A stretch of 64,000 nt of DNA from Gloeopeniophorella convolvens (taxonomy: Eukaryota; Basidiomycota; Agaricomycetes; Russulales): assembly GCA_022496205.1 (NCBI GenBank), contig WTXD01000012.1:372001-436000 (forward strand), read 5' to 3'. Below, piece after piece: positions 35,570 through 47,419 of the stretch (positions are counted from its first letter, which is position 1; the number at the start of each line of letters is the position of its first letter). The notes beneath the pieces were generated by a model. That model was not told the DNA's origin, did no database searches, and saw only the letters and a program-made list of their open reading frames with translations. The position numbers and the translations under genes are program-made.

Positions 35570-35578
35570 ATGCCTAAA

Positions 35579-35872
35579 GCCAAGGCCGCAAGCATGATTC
35601 TCCACAGTGAGGCGAACCCGCCATCTGCTTCTCCGTCGACTGAAACGATATTTATGTCATGTTGACGTTGACTTCACGCACGCTGATTGAAACCGGCCCC
35701 AGGGCATATGATGCAGACATAGCTCAGTGACTCCCTTGGTTGAGTCGAAAGCCCCGAGTACTAATTAGTTCGGAAACAGCTCAAGAATATATTCAGCACA
35801 GACGTATATACCTAACATATACATTTGAATTCGTCCACACTTTTCTGCACCGAGGGTCACAGATTATCAGAG
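35579..35872. other. Spacer between the transposon and P450 copy 3
   Basis: No open frame of interest. The right part, with a CAAGAATATATTCAGCACAG block, matches the downstream flanks of other P450 copies in inverted form (CAGAATATATTCTTGAA), so the P450 duplication unit includes this 3' flank. Confidence 0.55.
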
Positions 35873-37975
35873 CTAAAACTGGAGAATGAGTTCTTCCGCA
35901 CGCGCCGACCGGGGCTTGATGTCACACTCAAAGCCGACTGGACGCCTGTGCGATGTGGGTGACCAGAACGAGGCACATTGACGCGACGCATTACCTGGTG
36001 AGGTTCCCCGTGAATTGCACTTTGGGCATCACTTCAACGCCGTCCTTCGTAACCTTCGACACCCTGAGCACCGACAACATCGTGGCGATCGCGAGCCACA
36101 GAACTGTATCTGCGAATTGTCGCCCTGCAGAATAGCTCAGATTATCTGGGATATGATTCCCTGTAAGTAGACGAGGACGTACCGGGACATATGCTGGGAT
36201 CAAGTTGTCAGTAAAGCGGGATGTCATGTGTAAAATCCTAGTCAGATGAGACGCACCGTCGTCCAAATCCGAATGCGCACGCCCTGGGGTCCTGCTCCGC
36301 CGACCTCCCATCAGTCTCAAGAAACCTCTCTGGGGAGAACTCTTCAGGGTTGGAGTATACGCTCGGGTCGCGTAGCATGTGCCTAGCCCGAGGAGGTACC
36401 AAATAAGCATATTGTAGAACTAGAAACACCAACTAGACGTGCCATATATTCGCAATGACGAGAGTGCCCTTTGGGATGCGATAGCCTCTGTGTATGTCAT
36501 CTGCCGACACCTTACGAGGCACTCCTACAGACTGCTATCAGACCGTCTCGCTTGCAGCTACGGGGAACTCACCGATTAGGACGACCGCTGTCCACCGAAT
36601 GAGTTCGCTGAACAGCGCGTTGACATACGGAAGGCTGTCGCGGTCAGCAAGGGTTGGAAGCCTGTCGCTTCCGATGACGTGGTCTATCTCAGCCTGAGCT
36701 TTGCTTTGCGCGTTGGGGTAAAGTGTCATGACGAGAAAGAAGGACAGCAACATGGAGCTCTGTTGAATGTTTCGAATAAGCTAGCATATGGTTGGAACCT
36801 GGAGTGCCGCCAACCATATCAGGGACACCTAGACATGTCAGCATAGTCAATATGAGTTAGAATGAATTGCATGCACACCGGCAAACAGGGAACTAGCAGC
36901 CCATTTCAACACGTGTTCCTCTTCGTCGCTGAGGGTTTTCCCTTCCATATTGAGAGAGACGAGGGACGGTAGTGCGTTTCCCGTAGCCTGGAAGAAATGA
37001 AAATGGATACTAAGCGTATTTGTCTGGGGGCGCACTATCGCGTTCTTCGCCCACGTGAACGGAACCTCTGTCATGTTTACGTTGTCTTCGCGCATCTTGG
37101 CTGCATATCTCTTGAACCCAGCACCAGGAAACCATGCAGGGATGTACTTGACTGTCCCGAAATGAGAACACACCGTTCAAAGGGGAACGAAGGCACCCAC
37201 GAGCAGGGATATCATTGACTAAGTAGGCTCCAGGTTTGAGAACCTCGGTGAAATTCCTCATCGCGATACTCACGATGCGGACGAGAGGATCGTCATCCTC
37301 GAGGACCTCATATCCATATGTCATGAGGATGATGATAGCCCCTATCGAACTGGTTTGGGGTATACGTGAGTGTGAGCACCGTGGGAAGGCAATCACGTAC
37401 TGACGAATAGCAGCACCCAGGTCTTCTGGTTTTCGACTCAACACTTTGATGAAATTGTGGATGCGGGCTTCAAACAATTGGGAATGTTTCTCGAGTTCAT
37501 TGCGCGTCCCGATGGTCCTATGTATATGCTTGCGCATTTGTGCGCATTTCCGGTTATATGGGAGGAGGTCAAGGATATCCCCGAAACCGGCAAGCTCGCC
37601 AGCCATAGGGTTGGGCGGGTGGTCCGAATATAAGGAACCCCTCTTTTCGAACATCTCGTTCGCGAGAGTGACATCGTTGACTATGACGGTGGGCTGCCCG
37701 ACCGATTCGACGTAGACAAGGTCGCCTGACGGAATCACACATTGAGCAAGAGCGGGAAGAGAGAGCGGAGATGTCATGTGTACCATACTGCCGAGCCCAC
37801 CTTGAGTATGTCTGTTCGAGAGCATCATTCGGCATTTCGAGCAAGTTCCCGATCAGAGGCCATCCCTTCGGACCAGGGGGAAGAGGAATGGCGCTTCTCC
37901 GTCGAAGTATATACCTAAGCAGTATGAGACCGCCAGCGAGGGCGAGAGGGTAGGCTAGCAAGGCAATAGTGTCAT
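35873..37975 (-). pseudogene. Cytochrome P450, tandem copy 3 (frameshifted at the start)
   Basis: The exon layout and motifs match copies 1 and 2, but a one-base deletion just after the conserved ATG (37975-37973) puts it out of frame: that ATG reaches TAG after six codons. The correct frame has no ATG until deep in exon 1. The I-helix motif has decayed from GGSDT to GVPDM, losing the threonine used in oxygen activation, and the intron after exon 8 has a GC donor. The rest, including the PERF region, the ICPG haem motif and the C-terminal exons, is open. A TATA box (TATAAAAG, 38032-38039, minus strand) is still present, so it may be transcribed. It forms part of the left inverted arm. Confidence 0.85.
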
Positions 37976-38689
37976 TGTTCGCGGACTGCCGCAGGCGAAC
38001 TGGAGGCGGGTACTGGCGTCGCTGCTGCGACCTTTTATAGCAACGGCTCAATAGTATCAGCTGCACACTATGAGAGCGCACGCACGAATCTAGGGAGGGC
38101 GTGGCATGCTTCTGCAGAGATACAGCGGGATCGAAAGACCCATTCAGGAAAGTGGAGAGCGCCCCGCAGAAATGAGAGGCATGGCATGGCTTCGAGTGGG
38201 ACAGCGTCTACCACGTGTGAAGAACCGATCAACGCACTCGCTCCATGGTCAAAGAAACAGACATTATGACTCGGAGTCCTCATGTGTTATCCAATGGTTC
38301 GTTTGATAATAATGGTGTCATAGCTGGACGGAGGGTCGATTCGCCAGATGCAGGCGTGCTGGAACCGCGAGACTCGAAACGGTGTCGGCATGCGATAGAC
38401 AAGATGATGGAAATTTCGTCCCCCACGCGAGGTGCAACTTGGAGGGACCGTCACCTGATCGAAATTCGGTCTCCGCCCCGGAGCGACCCGAAAAGCAACT
38501 TCGCCAGTCTCTGACCTTCTCTGATGGCAACTGCCGTTGTTCTTCTGCATCTGAACACCGTTCTTTGATTCTCTTGCTATCAGTAATCCCGATGCTATTA
38601 GAATATGTCGCGACATCTTGAATCCTAGTCGCCCGCAGTCAACGTTATGAAACCCCAAACCGCCTCAGCTACCTGCCAACAAAAAAGAA
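37976..38689. other. Upstream region of P450 copy 3
   Basis: Contains the copy 3 TATA box and blocks shared with the upstream DNA of copies 2, 4 and 5. The segment near 38530-38635 is the inverse of 46570-46670 and 51150-51250 (shared CTGATAGCAA, AGAACGGTGTT(C/T)AGATGC). No gene is seen. Confidence 0.6.
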
Positions 38690-39200
38690 TGGGGATCTCC
38701 GCCTGGGCCTGTCGTGGCGGCATGTCGTACTCAAGCTCTTCCGGACCCCTGCAGGAGGCACACCGGCGCGGTTTCATGCTCACCTGACAAGACCCCCGTA
38801 AGCGTTCAGAGATATATGGAACGCCGCCAGTGTCTTCGCCGCGATAAGCCATATCACAACATCCGTGAACAGCTGGCCTGTCAAGATGTTCAGCGAACAG
38901 AATAAAGCGAGCCTGGACGCACTGGGACAGGCGCTGTGCGTGCATTGGGTCAGATACCTGTGTATGTGACGGCATACAAGGTTGTAGTGCTTACCGCCCG
39001 CCGCCCAAAGCCAAATGCGCGCGACCGCAGATCCTTCTCTGGAACCTTGCCGTCGGATGCAGGAAACCGTTCCGGGGAGAACTCTTCTGGGTCAGCGCAT
39101 ACTGCTGGGTCATGGCGAGAGTTTCCTGGAAACTTGCTCTGATCTATGGTACGATCGATGCGTAGGCGAGTCGACTCAGCACGCGTCGCGGGTCTCGTGA
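38690..39200 (-). pseudogene. Relic of a second P450 type, C-terminal exons (left inverted arm)
   Basis: On the minus strand near 39130-39000 a frame reads EEFSPERFPASDGKVPEKD, then LRSRAFGFGRR, the PERF and pre-haem region of a P450. Near 38920-38700 follows a C-terminal piece with PGQLFTDVVIWLIAAKTLAA-like sequence and an ISERLRGSCQVSMKPR end. These differ from the seven main copies (APASDGKVPEKD against ETDGRSAEQDPR), so the parent gene was another P450. N-terminal exons are absent. The relic lies next to the shared repeat of the inverted arms. Confidence 0.75.
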
Positions 39201-40560
39201 CCACACGTCCTGGTCCACGTGCCGCGGACGCGGGGCGCGACGGCGCATGCGGCCAATGGGCGGCGCTTGCTTGCTCCAGTGCGCGTGCCAGGCGTCCGTG
39301 CCTCAGGCCGGAGCGGGTCTACGGTGTAGTGCATTGGGGTGACGTAGGAGATATTGGATAGTGACCAAGGTCAGCTGTGAGCCTCTTTGTTGCAGAGCGG
39401 AGCATGTATGACGGTGTGTTCCGTGGACCGCGGGCTTTATTGATGGCGTTGCGGCGCGGGACTCCTCCCCTACAGCAGCAGCAGTGATGGCACCAATCCG
39501 GCGAGATGGCAGGGTGGGTAATAGGAGGCACTGCTGTAACCGTGCTAATAGGCCGGGAGATTTCTAATGCCATCCAGCATGCACCAATGAACGCTCGGAA
39601 CGGAGCGAGCAGTCAGCGAACATGCAACGTACCCTGTAAGCCGGGAAGGTGCACGGCAGCCCCGAAACAGTTCCGAGCCCGTGATACAGCGAATTATATG
39701 TAGGCAACCGTGCTGCAACAGCAAACGCCGCCCTGGCCCCGCAGAAGGCTACGGCGCCTAGAATGAAACGGCGCTGCGCAGCGGGTGTTGATCATGATGG
39801 GAAGCCGCTCCACGTGCCGAGAAGTAGAGCTCCGAATGGACAATGAATTGCGAGTCTAACTACTGTCTAACTTTTAGGTATCCGTCGGTACGAATTCGGT
39901 GGGTACGTACAGACGCCGATGCTGTATGTGTATGGGCGTGCCAGAGTGCCCAGGTCGCCGTCCAAAACCCCACGCCGGCGAGGCTCGCGATCGGGCGCTC
40001 GCAGCAGGCAATGTACTGAACGCGCGCGTGCAGACAGGCTGCGCCACGGATCGAATGGATCGGGGACGGTTCGCGGCGGACGGCGGGACGGGATCGCGGA
40101 ACGTGGACCTGGGCTTCGGAAAGTCTGGATCTCGGCACGGCGGTGGATTGCAGTGCGGCGCGGCGGGGACAGACGGAAGAGAAGGGGGTCCGGTCCAGGC
40201 GCGTGCCTGCGCATGCACGCCGTGGAGCGGACGGATGTACAGGGGCGCGGCAGGGCTCGGCTACGGGGGGAGTGTACTCCGGCAGGCTGCCTGGAGGTTG
40301 ACAGCATGGGGCGTGGTTCCGGTGATGTCGATGAATGCAGGTGTGCGGGGTAGGTGGGGAAATTAGCGTGGGGCTTGGTTGGGGAAAGTGCATGCCGTAT
40401 AAGTCTGGGGCAGCGATTCATAATAGCCCGGAGAAGAGCAGAAGGCCCGAGAGGATGGCAGAGGAATGGAAATAATGCGTGCGGCGATGAGGGGCGCAGC
40501 TGGCATGGCAGCTGTAAAGATGGCCGAGACAGACGGAATGGGATGGAACGGATGATGACG
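39200..40560 (-). repeat. Inner part of left inverted arm (repeat L)
   Basis: Read on the minus strand this matches 44612-46090 and, in part, 49790-50640. Shared blocks include GTCCACGGAACACACCGTCAT, TGTAGGGGAG, GCGCAGCGCC, the CAGGTCCACGTTC region and CCGTCTGTCTCGGCC near the kinase side. Open frames in one copy are broken in the others. It ends about 320 bp before the PDK1-like start codon. Nature unknown; possibly a decayed transposon that inserted in the second-type P450. Confidence 0.78.
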
Positions 40561-40879
40561 CATAGGAGAGTGGATCGTGTCGCTCGTGGCGGTCCCGGGT
40601 CTGGGCCCTCGCAGCCAAAGACGCGAATGATGTGGGGTTGTCTCCGCTTATTCCTCCGCCCGCTCATTGGACATTCTGTTGGCCACGTCTCCCCGTCCTC
40701 ACAGCGCATTTTCTCTCTGAACCTTCTCACAATCAACCGTGGCGCACCGCACTTGCTCAAAGTTTTTGCGGCCTGACTCTGCATCACGTGATCCTTGGGA
40801 CTGCGAGGCCATCTGCCAACTTTGCTTCAATTCTCTGCACTCAACTCTCCTCTCGCATCGACCGTGAACCAGGACAAGG

Positions 40880-43800
40880 ATGATCACCGTCGAGTCTGCA
40901 ACACCCTCTCCGGAGCCTCCCTCGCACAAGCCCTCCCTCGCAGACCTGAGCAGGAATGCTTCCGTCATCTCTTCCTCTTCTTCCTCTAGCTCCACGACTT
41001 CCCTCCTCCTTCCCGCTCGCCCCCGCCCAATACGTACCTTCTCCTCCCCCAGATCAAGGAGCCCTGGCGGCCCCCCTACTCCCAAGGCCTCGCGCCCACC
41101 CGCCTATATCACCCGCGAACTCGGCATCGCTGAGCAGCCCCCAGACTCCCCCGTCGGCCGCTCCCGTGCCAACTCCAAGTCCAAGTCTCGCAGCAGCTCC
41201 GCCAACGCCCGCCTCTCCGCGGAGGACTTTGAGTTTGGCGATATCCTCGGCGAGGGCTCCTACTCCACCGTATGTGCCCTGCCCCGCGCACGCGCACTGC
41301 CCTGCTCACACGCGCATCACACGTATCCACAGGTGATGCATGGCACCCATCGCGACACACGGCAGGAGTACGCCATCAAGGTCCTCGACAAGGGCCATCT
41401 AAAGCGCAACAACAAACTCCAGACCGCTCTCGCCGAGAAGAATACCCTCGTCCGCCTCGGCTCGGGTCATCCAGGCATCGTACGCCTCCACTGGGCATTC
41501 CAGGACGACTGGAGTCTCTGTGAGTCCCTTACTTTTCCCGGTTCCCGCGCGCGCGTAGGGCAGATCGTACCTGTGCTCGGCTGGACACGCGCCGCAGAGG
41601 CTGTGGCCCTGCGTGGACGCGCACCCCTGCGATCGCGCCATGCGCATGCCTCGTCTCGCCTCTTCGTGCCTCTGTCCCACCGCGCGCGCGCAGGCCCCGC
41701 TCACGGCATGCTGTCCGATCACGGTGGCCCCCGCGTTGAAAAATTCTTCGCGCTAATTGCGCGCGTTGTCGCGTATGCCGCCTTTGGCCGTGCTTCTCGA
41801 GGTGTGCTACGCTGTCCGTGTCCTGGACATGGACTTCCCTACAGAAGCGCGCTGCGTTCTGTCTATATTTGTACCGCGCGTTCCCACAGTGCGCTGACCG
41901 CCGGGCCGATGCAGACTTCGTCCTCGACCTCGCGCGCAATGGCGAGCTCCAGAGCCGAATATCGCGCATGGGCTCCCTCTCGACCGCCTGCGCACGGTAT
42001 TACACCGCGCAGCTGATCGACGCGCTCGACTATATGCACTCGCGCGGCGTCATTCATCGGTACGCCCTTCCCCTGCCTGCGCGCGCGCGGGCGGCCTGCT
42101 TAGTCATCGCTCTACTCAGTGACCTGAAACCGGAGAACCTGCTGCTCGACGACGACTTTCGGATCCGCGTCACGGACTTTGGCACGGGCAAGCTGATCGA
42201 CGTGCCAGGTGCGTTTCCGCGCCCACCCGCACGCGCATGGACTCACCCTCTCACGCGCGACGCGCTTTGTTCCGCAGCCGAGCGCGCGACAAAAACGTTC
42301 GTCGGCACGGCGCAGTACGTCTCGCCCGAACTACTCGAGGCAAACGAGACGAGCAAGAGGTGCGCCACGCCGCGCCGTGCCATTAGGCTGCTGCTGACGC
42401 ACCGCGCGGGCCAGCTCGGACTTGTGGGCGCTCGGATGCGTACTATACCAGATGATCGCGGGGCGCTTCGCGTTCCAGGGTCTCTCCGAGTACCTTACCT
42501 GGCAGAAGATCAAGCAGCTCGACTATACCTTTCCGGACGGCTTTGACGCGGATGCGGCGGACCTCGTCCGGCGGCTCCTGGTGCGCGACCCGCTCGAGCG
42601 GCTCGGCGCCGGCCCGCCAGGCAGCGCGCACTCGATGGACGCGCTGCGCGCGCACCCGTTCCTCGCATCCGTGCGGTGGGCGACGCTCTGGGACGACCCA
42701 GCGCCGCCGCTCGAGGTGGGGCTCGTACGGCGAGAGATCGCGCCGCCCGGCGACGCCGAATGGGACGACGTCGGCGCGGCGTGGGACGAGCTCGTCGGCG
42801 AGCCGCCGGGCGACGACGGCATCGAGTGGGCGCACGACGCTGCAGTGCCGTCACCCGCTTCCGTCGCATTCGCGTCGCCGCCCGCCGTGCCGCCCGAGGA
42901 CATCGGCCCGCACGGCGAGATGCCGGACTATGCGCGCGAGGCGCTGCCGGACGAGGATGCGGATGGGGTCGGGGACGCGCCGGTGGTGAACGGGAACGGC
43001 GATGTCGAGGACGCGCGCAGCGAGCGCACAGTCGGCGCGGCGCTGCCAGGCATCGACACAGTTGCCGACGCCATCGCGGCGCCTGCGCCCCTCCACACAC
43101 CTCCCGCGATGATCAATGGGAAAGACAAGTCGCCCGCCCGCGCGAGCGCCAAGAGTACGAGCACGGACGGTGCGGACGGTGCGGAGGAGGCCGAGACAGC
43201 AGGCGTGCTGCCATTGCGTGTACCGCGTGGGGTGCGCGACTCGTACGCGACAAGCTCCTCGGACGGGAGCCCCGTCGAGAAGCTCGGCGCCGCGCTCGAG
43301 GCGATGGGCATCCACCGCGGGCGGCTACGCACGCGCAGCCCGACGCCCGCCGCGCCCGCCCCTGCCGCGCCGGCGCCCGACACGCCCGACTGGTGCGCCC
43401 CTCTTCCGCCTTGGGTCGAATCAGGCTCGGTGCTGACGCGGCGCAGGACGTCGGTGCTGGCCGCGGGCGAGCGCATGCTGCACCACGCGCGCGTCGAGGA
43501 GACCGCGCTAAAGCGCCGCACGTCGCGCCTGCTGCTCCCGCTGCCCGTCTCGCAGCGCAAGCCCAAGGTGCGCGAGCTCGCGTTGACGAGCGCGCGCCTC
43601 GTGTGCCTCAAGCCGCTCAAGGGCGCGCGCGCGCCGGGCGTGGGCGTCAAGGCTACGTTTGTGCTGCCCGGTGCGCCGGGCGCGCCGGGGAAGCGCGCGG
43701 GCGAGGTCGTCACGGGCGTCGAGCGGCGCGGCGCGCGCGAGTTTGTCGTGCTCACGGTGCGTGCTTGCGCTGCGTTGTGTGCGGTTGCGCGGGGCTGATG

Positions 43801-43973
43801 GTGATCCGGGCGCACAGACGGGCAAGTCGGGCTTCTTTGTCGCGGAGGACGGCGCGGGCGCGGATGCGTGGGTGCGCCGGATCGCCGAGGCGTTGCAGCC
43901 GCACGCGCACGGGGCGCCTGATACCTCTGCGGCGGGGCGCGAGCGCAAGGAGTCCGCGGGTGGGCGGACGTAA
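40880..43973 (+). CDS. PDK1-type AGC protein kinase (Pkh/Ksg1 family)
   Basis: Seven exons: 40880-41269, 41333-41519, 41915-42059, 42120-42208, 42278-42359, 42415-43756 and 43818-43973, giving 796 residues. PDK1 kinases phosphorylate the activation loop of AGC kinases and act at the plasma membrane downstream of sphingoid or phosphoinositide signals. The N-terminus is Ser/Pro-rich with a poly-Ser run. The kinase domain has the glycine loop ILGEGSYST (122-130), Lys146 in YAIKV, an HRD with Asp242, DFG at 260-262, and the PDK1-specific TFVGTAQYVSPELL; Thr277 matches human Ser241. After a long disordered linker, residues about 660-780 (LPPWVESGSVL to ADAWVRRIAEAL) look like the PH-like C-terminal domain. 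Intron 2 is unusually long (395 nt). It sits alone between the inverted P450 arms. Confidence 0.93.
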
Positions 43974-44611
43974 TTTATCACTTATCGTCGTCGTCGTCGT
44001 TTTTGTGCTGTCGCCCGCCGCCCTCAAGACTTTCCGTCGGATTTCCCGCGCGCTACCCCTCCCTCCTCCCACACACACACCTCGGTTCCTCCGCGACGGT
44101 ACGGCATCCATTTATACAGCACGGACATCAGTCAGCAAGCACGCAAGCAATCGCAGCGCATCCTTATTATTCTTCAGCAGTCACGTCGTATCTTAGGCTT
44201 GGGGCGTCCTCACACGTTTACTCCACTTTGCGTTGTCGTTCACGGACAGTTCGAGGTGGTTTTTTCCCACTTTTTATTCGTTTTTTTTTTTTTACTGCTG
44301 TTGTTGTGGTGCGAGGTATCCTTCCTTTCCTTTTTTTAGGCTTTGGTTTTGGTTGTGGAGGATTGTCGTCGTCGTCGGTGTCGGTTGTGCGTCGCGGACG
44401 GGGGGCTGGTTGCTTACCGGTACCGGTCGCCTCCGGCGTCCGCGTCCCGTGTCCCGAGAGTCGTGTCTGTATATTTATTCTGCTGCATTTTTCTCGGATT
44501 GTCCTCCTCTTTAGCGTACGTTTCGAAGAATACCATCCATCCATCTGTCCGTCCGTCCACTGGATATCGAGCACACGCGGGGTCGAAGTGAGGGAGTGAT
44601 GTGTAGTCCGT
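43974..44611. other. 3' flank of the PDK1-like gene
   Basis: Contains GTC-repeat runs (about 43987-44001), T tracts (about 44281-44294) and no convincing gene. The open frames here on both strands are low-complexity. Confidence 0.6.
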
Positions 44612-46090
44612 CCCATCGGCGCCTCACGAGCTCTCACGAGAGCGGAGTTTTGCATTCTCCGGGGAAGGGGAATAAGTACAGACGACTATCATCCCGTCTG
44701 TCTCGGCCGTCTCGCAGCCGCCAGTACAGTTGCACCTCCTACCGTCGCACGCGTTTCCATTCCTCTGCCATCCCCTCGACGGGCCTCTCTCTTCTCCGGG
44801 CGTTCATTAGTCGCTGTCCTCATCCCGTAAAGCCGTACTGCAGGCGCTTTCCCCGACTAAACCCCACTCCAATGTCCTCACCTACTCCACACGCCTGCAT
44901 CATGCATCACCACGCCCTGCCGCCACTGATCACCTGCTGCAGGCGACCCCGCTGGAGTATCCTACTCAAAGCCGAGCCCTGCCGCGCGCCTGCGCTCTGC
45001 ATACCTCCGCGCTGCTTCAGCGCGCCGCGCGTGCGCAGGCACGCACCTGGACCGAACCCCCCTTCTCTTCCGTCTGTCCCTCCCGCACTGCAAAACGCCG
45101 CCCTGCTGAGGTCCGGATTCTCCGGAGCCCAGGTCCACGTTCTGCGATCGTCGTCCCGCCGCACGCCGCGAACCCTCCCCGATCCATTCGATTCATGGCG
45201 TAGCCTTGACGCGCATGTCTGCGCGCGCGCGCGAGCGTGGCCTGCCGCGAGCACCTGCGAGCCTCGCTGACATGGGGTTTCGCATGGCGACCTGGACGCT
45301 CTGGCACGTACGGCATTGGTGCCTGCGCGTGCCCACCGAATTCGTACTGGCGGATACCTAGAAGTGAGACTCGCCGTTAATATTCATTTTCCACCACGCT
45401 CAATGAACACTGCGCAGCGCCATTTCACCCTAGGTGCTGTGGCCTGCTGTAGAGCCAGGGCGGTGTTTACTGTTGCGGGACGGTTGCCTACGGATGGCTT
45501 GCGGTACTCGGGTACATATTGCGGACTTGGAAGCACCTCGGGGCCCTGCCTGCAGGGTGCGTTGCATATTCGCTGACTGCTCGCGTTCCGGTCTGAGAGT
45601 TCGTTGATGCATGCCAGACGCCAGGAGAAATCTTCCGGCGGGCTAGCACAATTACAGCGGCGCATACTAGCACCCACTCTGTCTCACTGCCACTGCTGTA
45701 GGGGAGAAGTACCGCGCCGTAACGCCACCGACAACTTAGCCCGGGGTCCACGGAACACACCGTCATCACGCACGCCCTTACCCTGCCAGCAATGCCCAGA
45801 TGCGCGGTTGACCGCGCATCCAGTCAACAACTACAGCATTCTAGAGATTTCAGGGCTCACCGGTCGCTCCGCGTTGGCTCCGCGTGATTCCATACGCCGC
45901 AAACGCGTCCCGGCCTGAGGCGCGCACGCTTGAGGCGCACCAGAGCCAACGCCCGCACGCCGGCGCACGCGTCTGCCACGGCACGTGGGCCAAGACGTGC
46001 GGTCACGAGACCTGCGACGCGTGCTTTCTCCGTGGTGCACGCAAGGGTACCGAGTCAACTTGCCTGCGCATCGTACATTGGGCCATTATC
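44612..46090 (+). repeat. Inner part of right inverted arm (repeat R1)
   Basis: Inverted counterpart of 39200-40560, with a further direct copy at 49790-50640. It begins GGCGCCTCACGAG followed by GCGGAGTTTT; the same start reappears alone at about 55835-55900. Blocks such as GCGGTTGACCGCGCATCCAGT and GTGCGGTCACGAGAC are shared with the third copy. Confidence 0.78.
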
Positions 46091-46099
46091 TCACAGCTA

Positions 46100-46440
46100 C
46101 TTCTTTTCCATGGTGCTCTTCCCCGAAACCAACGCAGAGCACAAAAGCGATCGATCGCGTCGGGGACAGCAACCGGCTTCTCACGCGCACACTTGACCAC
46201 TTCCGCGGCAGCCTTCCATACGTCGACGCGCTTCTGACTGAAGTGCTGCGCTAGGCCTGCGTCATACTGATTGGTACGTTAGATGCATCCCGGCGAGATG
46301 GTGGCTGATCCGGCCTGCACAGGGGTGCCGCACAGGATGTCGGAGAGACGAGAAAACGGGACACTACGTCCCAAAGGACGCTATCGCTGTCTCGAACGCG
46401 TAGTAAGCCTTCTCGTGTTATACAGAAAGGTATAATATAA
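46100..46440 (+). pseudogene. Relic of the second P450 type, K-helix exons (right arm)
   Basis: Reads MVLFPETNAE near 46110, SNRLLT, then RGSLPYVDALLTEVLR, where a TAG replaces the Trp codon that follows in the third copy (50.8 kb). Farther on, VPHRMSERRE and VPKDAIAVSNA mark the next exon. These are the K-helix and following region of a P450. Reading frames are broken several times. Confidence 0.75.
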
Positions 46441-47419
46441 AGAACTGTCGTCGTGCTCGTTTTTTGGATAGCAGTGAGCGCTACAATTCTGTATGTTGCC
46501 GGCACAAAGATAGACACCTGACCCGACGCCCGTGCAGGTCCGCTAGGATAATGGCGCTGTCACGACATTTGCAAAGTATCTAGATCGCTGATAGCAAGAA
46601 ACTTCAAAGAACGGTGTTTAGATGCCGAGAAAAATGGTGGCCGCCAGTCAGAGGACCTGTGAAGTTGCTTCGGGCCCAGGGCGGAGGTAGAAAGTCGATC
46701 GGGTGACCAGTGACAACTCCAGTACTCCCACTTCGATCGGAGTTCAATGTCACCTTTGCAGGGAGAGCGAGATTTCTATCGGCCTATCTATCGCATGCCG
46801 TGGCCACTCCGAGGCTGGCTATGCCGGTACGGCTGCATCGGGCAGGTCGACCCTCCATCCAGCTATGCCACTGTTACCATCCTTATCCTTCAGAATCGAA
46901 CGAACCGTTAGATAAAACAGGGACTCTAGGCTATCAAGTCTGTTTCGGACTTGACTGGTGCCGCCAGACCTTTGCCCTGCGGCCAATTGAGCTTACATTG
47001 TCTGGCGTAGACGGAGATGCAATGTAGAAGTCTCAAGAACTTGGACCTGTCAAGCACCGAGCTCTTGTCAGCTCGCGCTCTGCAGAGCTCGAAAGGGCCT
47101 TATCTTTGGTGATCTCATCGACCATGGAGCAAGTGCGCTGATGGTCCTTCACACGTGTCAGACGCTGTCACATTCTGAGCATTTCGCCAGGTACTGCAGC
47201 ATGCGCAACCGATCCTTCGTTTTGCGGGGCGCCCTCTACTACCCCGAATCGGGCCCTCGATCCCGATATGTCTCTGCAGAAGCGTGCTGCGCCCTCCAGG
47301 TCCGTGTGCGCGCTGTAGTCGAGCAAGTGCTAATACTATTATACCATCGGTCTATAAAAGATCTTAACGGCGGCGCCAGTACCCGCAGGCTCCGATTCGC
47401 CTGCGGCAGTCAACGAACA
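46441..47419. other. Upstream region of P450 copy 4
   Basis: Shared with the upstream DNA of copy 5 (51000-51940) and, inverted, with that of copies 2 and 3. A TATAAAAG lies at 47353-47360, 67 nt before the copy 4 start codon. No gene is seen. Confidence 0.6.

Noticed and set aside
39200..40560. Calling the arm repeat an LTR retrotransposon
   Set aside because: No LTR ends, primer-binding site, or reverse transcriptase/integrase motifs could be found in any of the copies.
42928..43815. Long antisense open frames over the PDK1-like gene
   Set aside because: GC-rich third positions of the true exons create stop-poor antisense frames; no start context, splice pattern or domain.
44218..44655. 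Lys/Pro/Arg-rich minus-strand open frame downstream of PDK1
   Set aside because: It is antisense to T tracts and GTC repeats and is pure low complexity.
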